The notes beneath the pieces were generated by a model. The model did not search any database. It saw only the letters and a list, made by a program, of their open reading frames with translations, and was not told the DNA's origin. A stretch of DNA of 64,000 bases from Oleiagrimonas citrea. GTDB lineage: Bacteria > Pseudomonadota > Gammaproteobacteria > Xanthomonadales > Rhodanobacteraceae. Position 1 is the stretch's first letter; the number at the start of each line of letters is the position of its first letter. This document shows positions 59,038-64,000 of this stretch, in pieces. The DNA lies in contig NZ_JAAZQD010000005.1 of the NCBI RefSeq assembly GCF_012395255.1, forward strand, positions 62,001 to 126,000. Direction: 5' to 3'. Made by a program: the position numbers and the translations under genes.

Positions 59038-59440
59038 AGAAGCTGACGACAGCCAGGCTGGCCTCGATGAGCGGTTTCAGTGCCCAGGCGCCGGCGAGAC
59101 TGCCGTGTTGGGCGACCAGGATGAGGGACAGAGTGCTGACCACGGTCAGTACGGACCATAGCACCAGAAAACGAACGAGCTGCGGCATGGGGGCGTGCTC
59201 GTGGCCCTGGAAGGTGATGTGCCGGTTGGCCCAGAAGCCCAGGCAGGCCCCTGCTGCGCGTCCGGCCACGTTGGCAGCGGGAAGCGGCAGACCGGCGGCA
59301 CTGAGCGCGATCATCACGCCCCAGTCCAGCAGCAGTTGCAGGCCGCCCACAGCGCCGAACCCCGCACCTTGGCGCAGCAATTGCGCGAACCGTGCGGGAC
59401 GGTCGGTGGCATCGGGGACGGGGTCGTGCCGTCGAGACAT
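59009..59440 (-). CDS. GtrA-family membrane protein
   Basis: 143 residues from an ATG at 59440. Four helices (GFGAVGGLQLLLDWGVMIAL; AANVAGRAAGACLGFWANRHITF; LVRFLVLWSVLTVVSTLSLI; LIEASLAVVSFFSCRQWVYR) with the conserved N-R pair in FWANRHITF. GtrA proteins probably flip polyprenyl-linked sugars (undecaprenyl-phosphate-glucose) during surface polysaccharide modification. Confidence 0.88.
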   Translation of the reverse strand: MSRRHDPVPDATDRPARFAQLLRQGAGFGAVGGLQLLLDWGVMIALSAAGLPLPAANVAGRAAGACLGFWANRHITFQGHEHAPMPQLVRFLVLWSVLTVVSTLSLILVAQHGSLAGAWALKPLIEASLAVVSFFSCRQWVYR

Positions 59441-59581
59441 GCGTTCCACCGTACGCCGAGCCACGTATCTGTGGCATGAACGCCATGAGTCGGCCATATG
59501 GATGGGCCGACATCTGACCAAAGTTCATATCCGTTCGCGGCAGGCGCGTGCGAGCATGGCGGTTCGCGAGGGAGAACCGAT

Positions 59582-61267
59582 ATGTGTGGTTTTGTGGCGG
59601 TACTGGATCCGTCCGGCGACGTCAGCGCGTTGCGTCCGGCGTTGTTGGAGCAAGCGCGCAGTCTGCGTCATCGCGGTCCGGACTGGAGCGGCGTCTACGC
59701 CGACGCGCACGCCATCCTGGCGCACGAGCGTCTGGCCATCGTCGATCTGATCCACGGCGCGCAGCCGCTGCTGGCCGGCGACGAGCAGCAGGTGCTGGCG
59801 GTCAACGGCGAGATCTACAATCACCGCGCGCTGCGCGTGGATTTTCCCGACTATCCCTTCCGCACCGATTCGGACTGCGAGGTGATCCTGCCGCTCTACC
59901 GCGCGCACGGCGCCGATTTCGTCGGTCGCCTGCAAGGCATGTTCGCGTTCGTGCTGTGGGATCGGGCGCGCGGTCGCTGGCTCATCGCGCGCGATCCGAT
60001 CGGCATCGTTCCGCTGTACACCGGTCGTGACGCCCGCGGCCGACTGTACGTGGCTTCGGAGATGAAAGCGCTGAGCGGAGTCTGCGTCAGCGTCGAGGTG
60101 TTCCCGCCCGGCTGCGTGCAAACCTCGGACATGGATGCGCCACAGCGCTACTATCAGCCGTCGTGGCGCGCCTACGAGACGGTGGAGAACGGTCCGGCCA
60201 ATGCGCCCGCGCTGCGCGCCGCGCTGGAACGTTCCGTGCACGGCCACATGATGAGCGACGTGCCTTACGGCGTGCTGCTGTCGGGCGGACTGGATTCCTC
60301 GCTGATCGCCGCGATCACCGCGCGCTACGCCGCGCGCCGCACTGAAGACGACGACCGCAGTGCCGCCTGGTGGCCGCGGCTGCACACCTTCTCCATCGGT
60401 CTGGAGGGCTCGCCGGATCTCGCCGCCGCGCAGACTGTGGCCAAGGCCATCGACAGCGTGCACCACGAGTTCCACTTCACCGTGCAGGAGGGCCTGGACG
60501 CGCTGTCCGACGTCATTCGCCACATCGAGACCTACGACGTCACCACCATCCGCGCGTCCACGCCCATGTATCTGCTGGCGCGACGCATCCGGGCGATGGG
60601 CATCAAGATGGTGCTGTCGGGCGAGGGTGCGGACGAACTCTTCGGCGGCTACCTGTATTTCCACATGGCGCCGAACGATCGCGAGTTTCACGAGGAGCTG
60701 GTGCGCAAGCTCGACGCGCTGCATCAATATGACTGCCTGCGCGCGAACAAGGCGATGGCGGCCTGGGGTGTGGAGGCACGCGTGCCGTTCCTGGACCGCG
60801 ATTTCCTCGATGCCGCGATGCGGACCGCGCCTTCGGCCAAGCGTCCGGCGGACGGACGCATCGAGAAGCACATTCTGCGCGAGGCCGGCAAAGGACTACT
60901 GCCGGAGGCCATCCTGTGGCGTCAGAAAGAACAGTTCTCCGACGGCGTCGGCTATGGCTGGATCGACGCGCTCAAGGACTACGCCGCCGCGCAGGTCAGC
61001 GGCGCGCAGATGTTGCTGGCCTCGCAGCGCTTCGCGGTGAATCCGCCGGAAAGCAAGGAAGCCTATTTCTATCGCGTGCTGTTCGAGCAGCACTATCCCG
61101 GCGACGCCGCCGCGCGCACCGTGCCGGGCGGCCCGAGTATCGCCTGCTCGACGCCGACGGCGTACCGCTGGTCGCAGGCGTTCGCGGGCAACGCCGATCC
61201 GTCCGGCCGGGCCATCGCTGGCGTGCACCGCGCCGCAGCAAATCACCGGGTTTCCGACAAAGCCTGA
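59582..61267 (+). CDS. asnB: asparagine synthetase B (glutamine-hydrolysing)
   Basis: 561 residues from an ATG at 59582 (GGGAGAACC upstream). The nucleophile Cys2 (MCGFVAV) starts the class II glutaminase domain, with RHRGPDWSG and LAVNGEIYNHRALR. The synthetase domain (from about residue 205) has the PP-loop LLSGGLDSS and KMVLSGEGADELFGGY. It converts aspartate to asparagine using glutamine and ATP. Length is close to the E. coli enzyme (554). Confidence 0.96.
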   Translation: MCGFVAVLDPSGDVSALRPALLEQARSLRHRGPDWSGVYADAHAILAHERLAIVDLIHGAQPLLAGDEQQVLAVNGEIYNHRALRVDFPDYPFRTDSDCEVILPLYRAHGADFVGRLQGMFAFVLWDRARGRWLIARDPIGIVPLYTGRDARGRLYVASEMKALSGVCVSVEVFPPGCVQTSDMDAPQRYYQPSWRAYETVENGPANAPALRAALERSVHGHMMSDVPYGVLLSGGLDSSLIAAITARYAARRTEDDDRSAAWWPRLHTFSIGLEGSPDLAAAQTVAKAIDSVHHEFHFTVQEGLDALSDVIRHIETYDVTTIRASTPMYLLARRIRAMGIKMVLSGEGADELFGGYLYFHMAPNDREFHEELVRKLDALHQYDCLRANKAMAAWGVEARVPFLDRDFLDAAMRTAPSAKRPADGRIEKHILREAGKGLLPEAILWRQKEQFSDGVGYGWIDALKDYAAAQVSGAQMLLASQRFAVNPPESKEAYFYRVLFEQHYPGDAAARTVPGGPSIACSTPTAYRWSQAFAGNADPSGRAIAGVHRAAANHRVSDKA

Positions 61268-61473
61268 ATGTCCCGTTTGCAATTCCAGCCAGATGATCAT
61301 GGACGTCGCGATGCGTTGTCTGGTCACGATCTGTGAGTAGATTCTCACAACGTTGTTATATCGGCCTTGACATAAAATATTTGCCGGGCGTACCTTCAAA
61401 AGACCCTCTGATATTTGGGCAATGATTGATTCGAATAGTTTATTTTTGGATGATTTGGATAAGGAGATTCGGC
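61268..61473. other. AT-rich leader of the cysteine-rich gene
   Basis: AT-rich relative to its neighbours. It contains TTGACA (61367-61372) followed after 18 nt by TACCTT (61391-61396), and a small inverted repeat GTGAG...CTCAC near 61333-61348. Confidence 0.45.
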
Positions 61474-61761
61474 ATGAAAAAGTCAGGGCTAATGGGTTGT
61501 TTGGGTTTCTCCGGTGCGCTTGCCATCGCATTCGTGATGATGGGGTTCACGACCACGGCAAGCGCCATGCAGACCTGTCAAATGTGCAATGAGCAGTACC
61601 AATTCTGTATTGCAAGCGGTGGCAGCAGCACGACTTGCTGGACCTGCAACAATCCAACCTGTCCGCCGCCGCTGAGCGCGAAAGACAAGCCGGCTGCCAA
61701 GGATCACGCGCTTGCAACGCGCGCCAAGGACCGTCGGCGCGACCACGCAAGCGCAAAATAA
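61474..61761 (+). CDS. small secreted cysteine-rich protein
   Basis: 95 residues from an ATG at 61474 with AAGGAG 8 nt upstream. Signal peptide through about Ala31 (FVMMGFTTTASA). The mature part has six cysteines (35, 38, 45, 55, 58, 63) in the order CxxC-x6-C-x9-CxxC-x4-C, then a Pro/Lys/Ala/Arg-rich basic tail of about 30 residues. I recognise no family. The two CxxC pairs suggest either disulfides or a metal site. The AT-rich leader differs from the surroundings and could point to horizontal acquisition. Confidence 0.65.
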   Translation: MKKSGLMGCLGFSGALAIAFVMMGFTTTASAMQTCQMCNEQYQFCIASGGSSTTCWTCNNPTCPPPLSAKDKPAAKDHALATRAKDRRRDHASAK

Positions 61762-62029
61762 TCGTGCCGATCGAGCGAGGGGTCGCGTGTTTGCGCGGCC
61801 TCTTTGCTTTGGCTTTTTACGGGTTATATATAGGGGCGAATAGATAATCCGGTAGCGCATTCTTTATTGGTGCTCCATGTGCGGGAATTGTGTCGTATCG
61901 ATAATGCTTGCTTCATGTTTTCCGTATATTCTTCGATTCGTTGCACCTGCGTTTCTACGGTGGCTCGGGTAGGCAAACTCCCAGCTTTACGGCAAAGTGG
62001 CGCCCTGAGATTTGTGGGAACCGATTGCC
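61762..62029. other. intergenic region before glmU
   Basis: AT-richer than the genes. A loose hairpin at about 61776-61803 (GAGGGGTCGCG against GCGCGGCCTC, then TCTTTGC) could terminate the cysteine-rich gene. No gene seen. Confidence 0.4.
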
Positions 62030-63403
62030 ATGACCACCTCCCTCCATGTCATCGTGCTTGCCGCCGGCGAAGGCAAGCGCATGAAATCGTCCACCGCCAA
62101 GGTGCTGCTGCCGCTGGCCGGCCGTCCGCTGCTGGCGCATGTGCTGGATGCCGCGCAGGAACTCGCGCCGGCGTGCGTGCATGTCGTGCATGGTCATCAC
62201 GGAGAGCAGGTGCGCAAAGCGTTCGCGGAGCGGGCGGGACTGGTCTGGGTCGAGCAGGCCGAACAGTTGGGCACCGGGCATGCTGTGCGTCTGGCGATGG
62301 AGAATGTCCCCGACGACGCCCGCGTGCTGGTGCTGTACGGGGACGTGCCGCTGCTGCGTGCGGATTCGCTGCGCGCGCTGGCTGAAGCCGACGCGCCGCT
62401 GGCCGTGCTGGCGGCGGAACAGCCGGATCCGACCGGCTACGGCCGCGTGATGCTGGATGCGCAGCAGCGCGTGGAAGCCATTGTCGAGGAAAAGGACGCC
62501 ACGCCGGAGCAGCGTGCGGTGCGTCTGACCAACACCGGCATCATCGCCGCGGACGCCACGCCGCTGCGCGCATGGGTGGCGCAGCTGGGCAATGCCAACG
62601 CGCAGAGCGAGTACTATCTGACCGACGTGTTCGGCCTGTCCGCCGCGGACGGCGATCCCGCGCTGTGCGTGCGGCTGGCGGATGCACGCGAAGCGGCGGG
62701 AGCGAACAATCCCTGGCAGCTGGCCGAACTGGAGGCGCAATACCGGCAGCGTCGCGCGCGCGAGCTGGCCGAAGCCGGCGTGCGTATTGCCGATCCGGCG
62801 CGTTTCGATGCGCGCGGGAACATCACGGTCGGGCGCGACGTGGAGATCGATGTCGACGTGATCCTCGAAGGCGAGGTGACGCTGGGCGACGGCGTGCGCA
62901 TCGGGCCGTTCTGCCGGCTGCGCGATGTCGAGTTGGCGGCAGGCACCGAGGTGCGCGCGCACTGCGACCTGGAAGGCGCGGCAACCGAGGGAGCCTGCAC
63001 CATCGGCCCGTATGCGCGCCTGCGTCCTGGCGCACGGCTCGCTGCCGACGCGCATGTCGGCAATTTCGTGGAGATGAAGAAAGCCCATTTGGGGCGGGGC
63101 AGCAAGGCCAACCATCTCACCTATCTCGGCGATGCCGAGATCGGCGCGGGCGTGAATATCGGCGCCGGCACCATCACCTGCAATTACGACGGCGTGAACA
63201 AGCACCTGACCCGGATCGGCGACGGTGCATTCATCGGTTCCAACGCGGCGCTGGTCGCGCCCGTGACCATCGGTGCGCAGGCGACCATCGGCGCCGGTTC
63301 GGTCATCGGCAGTGACGCGCCGGACGGGCAACTCACTGTCGCGCGCGCCCGTCAGGTCACGCTGAAGGGCTGGAAGCGTCCGACGAAGAAGCCCAGCGAA
63401 TAG
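62030..63403 (+). CDS. glmU: bifunctional GlmU: GlcN-1-P acetyltransferase / GlcNAc-1-P uridyltransferase
   Basis: 457 residues from an ATG at 62030. The N-terminal pyrophosphorylase has [28 protein letters not shown] and a conserved NTGIIA. From about residue 250 a left-handed beta-helix of hexapeptide repeats forms the acetyltransferase, with [30 protein letters not shown] and [14 protein letters not shown]. It makes UDP-GlcNAc for peptidoglycan and lipid A. Confidence 0.97.
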   Translation: MTTSLHVIVLAAGEGKRMKSSTAKVLLPLAGRPLLAHVLDAAQELAPACVHVVHGHHGEQVRKAFAERAGLVWVEQAEQLGTGHAVRLAMENVPDDARVLVLYGDVPLLRADSLRALAEADAPLAVLAAEQPDPTGYGRVMLDAQQRVEAIVEEKDATPEQRAVRLTNTGIIAADATPLRAWVAQLGNANAQSEYYLTDVFGLSAADGDPALCVRLADAREAAGANNPWQLAELEAQYRQRRARELAEAGVRIADPARFDARGNITVGRDVEIDVDVILEGEVTLGDGVRIGPFCRLRDVELAAGTEVRAHCDLEGAATEGACTIGPYARLRPGARLAADAHVGNFVEMKKAHLGRGSKANHLTYLGDAEIGAGVNIGAGTITCNYDGVNKHLTRIGDGAFIGSNAALVAPVTIGAQATIGAGSVIGSDAPDGQLTVARARQVTLKGWKRPTKKPSE

Positions 63404-63605
63404 GCGAACGCGGGGCTGTTCGGCCCGATTTCCGAGTCATTCCGTATCGGACTCCTGGGAAGCCGGAGAGTCGTCCCTGGTCGCGATGAAAGCCGCTGGG
63501 CGCTGGGTTCGCCCCTCGGTCCCATCTCGTGGATGTGCTGTGTGTCAGGCGCTTGCCCGGCTTCGCCAGGATTGCGGTTTCAGGAAGCTTCCCGGTTTTC
63601 GATCA

Positions 63606-64000
63606 TCACGCAAAGCGCCAGCCGTCGATCTCGACCAGCAGTTCGCGGCGGCAGACGTCGCCGAGCAGCAGCAGGTGCGGTGCATCGGGGACGTGGCGCT
63701 GCAGGAAGTCCTCGACAGCCTCCGCGTCCTCGGCATGACGCACGTAGATCTTGAGCGGGTCGTTCTGGCCGAAACATTCCGGCAGCGCACTGTGGCGCAG
63801 CAGCGTACGCAGGTTGGTCAGCGTTTCGGTCAGCTGCGCCTCGAGGTCTCCGTGATGCTGCGAGGCGTGTCCGGTGATGGACGCGGTGCCGGAAATCGCC
63901 AGTGACGTATCGCCCTGCAGGCGCATCGCGCGGGCGAAGCTGGGCGGCGTCGGTCCGTACTGGCGGGGATAGCGCCAGGCGCTCATCTGGCGCGGGTTCT
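63606..64000 (-). CDS. XanB2-like chorismatase, C-terminal part (cut by window end)
   Basis: The last 131 codons of a gene continuing past the window edge on the minus strand. The translation NPRQMSAWRYPRQYGPTPPSF, SLAISGTASITGHASQHHGDL and LLLLGDVCRRELLVEIDGW corresponds to the C-terminal RidA-like region of Hyg5/FkbO/XanB2 chorismatases. In Xanthomonas, XanB2 splits chorismate into 3- and 4-hydroxybenzoate for xanthomonadin pigment and ubiquinone. Catalytic residues of the N-terminal part lie outside the window. The preceding ATG at 63986 is internal, not the start. Confidence 0.8.
   Translation of the reverse strand, partial: NPRQMSAWRYPRQYGPTPPSFARAMRLQGDTSLAISGTASITGHASQHHGDLEAQLTETLTNLRTLLRHSALPECFGQNDPLKIYVRHAEDAEAVEDFLQRHVPDAPHLLLLGDVCRRELLVEIDGWRFA

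Overview
The window is GC-rich chromosomal DNA from a gammaproteobacterium, most likely of the order Xanthomonadales. The evidence is protein family content and gene order: def-fmt-rsmB diverging from a LysM gene followed by dprA-topA-tsaC, a Xanthomonas-type chorismatase (XanB2-like) at the right edge, a bactofilin/DUF6776 pair, a short-form gnd next to zwf, and a complete atpIBEFHAGDC operon. I do not assign a genus.

Layout. 1-4020 looks like accessory DNA: a broken TniQ-like gene, two MacB/FtsX-type ABC permeases with no ATPase gene beside them, and two kinds of short repeats. It abuts the 3' end of a tRNA-Ile(CAU) gene whose anticodon loop is interrupted by a 236-nt group I intron. 4369-9507 holds rarD, rpoD, dtd and an LpxL-type acyltransferase. 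9571-20812 is a surface-glycan region: two GT39-like membrane transferases, a TPR protein, a glycerophosphotransferase-like protein, several GT2 and GT4 transferases, an O-antigen ligase and UDP-glucuronate decarboxylase. 20880-33670 is housekeeping (rsmB, fmt, def, LysM protein, dprA, topA, tsaC, an AMP-ligase, a secreted exonuclease-like protein, purD). 33748-41868 carries an MFS-PlsC fusion, a frameshifted gene, ampE-like, nudC, erpA, a bactofilin, hemJ, a Fur-boxed bfd-bfr pair and rppH. 42066-45345 has tRNA-Met, gnd, zwf and queD. 45509-52707 is the ATP synthase operon, with a TTGTGA-N18-TATAAT promoter in front and a strong terminator behind. 52881-64000 has secreted or envelope proteins (DUF2252, DUF3016, AsmA, a glycoside hydrolase, a TonB-like lipoprotein, GtrA), asnB, a small secreted cysteine-rich peptide, glmU and the C-terminal part of a chorismatase.

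How genes connect. Envelope biogenesis dominates: LpxL acylates lipid A, glmU makes UDP-GlcNAc, the glycan cluster builds and ligates surface sugars, and AsmA, LysM, bactofilin and GtrA proteins serve the envelope. gnd-zwf form a pentose-phosphate unit; bfd-bfr handle iron release and storage under a visible Fur box; def and fmt handle N-formylmethionine at translation start.

The most striking feature is the self-splicing-type intron in tRNA-Ile(CAU). Its first intron bases fold the anticodon CAU into a P1 hairpin with a U-G pair at the splice site, and its core resembles the Azoarcus tRNA-Ile intron. A second pattern is a TACACT hexamer exactly 7 nt before the ATG of three genes (lpxL-like, dprA, queD), which suggests leaderless mRNAs.
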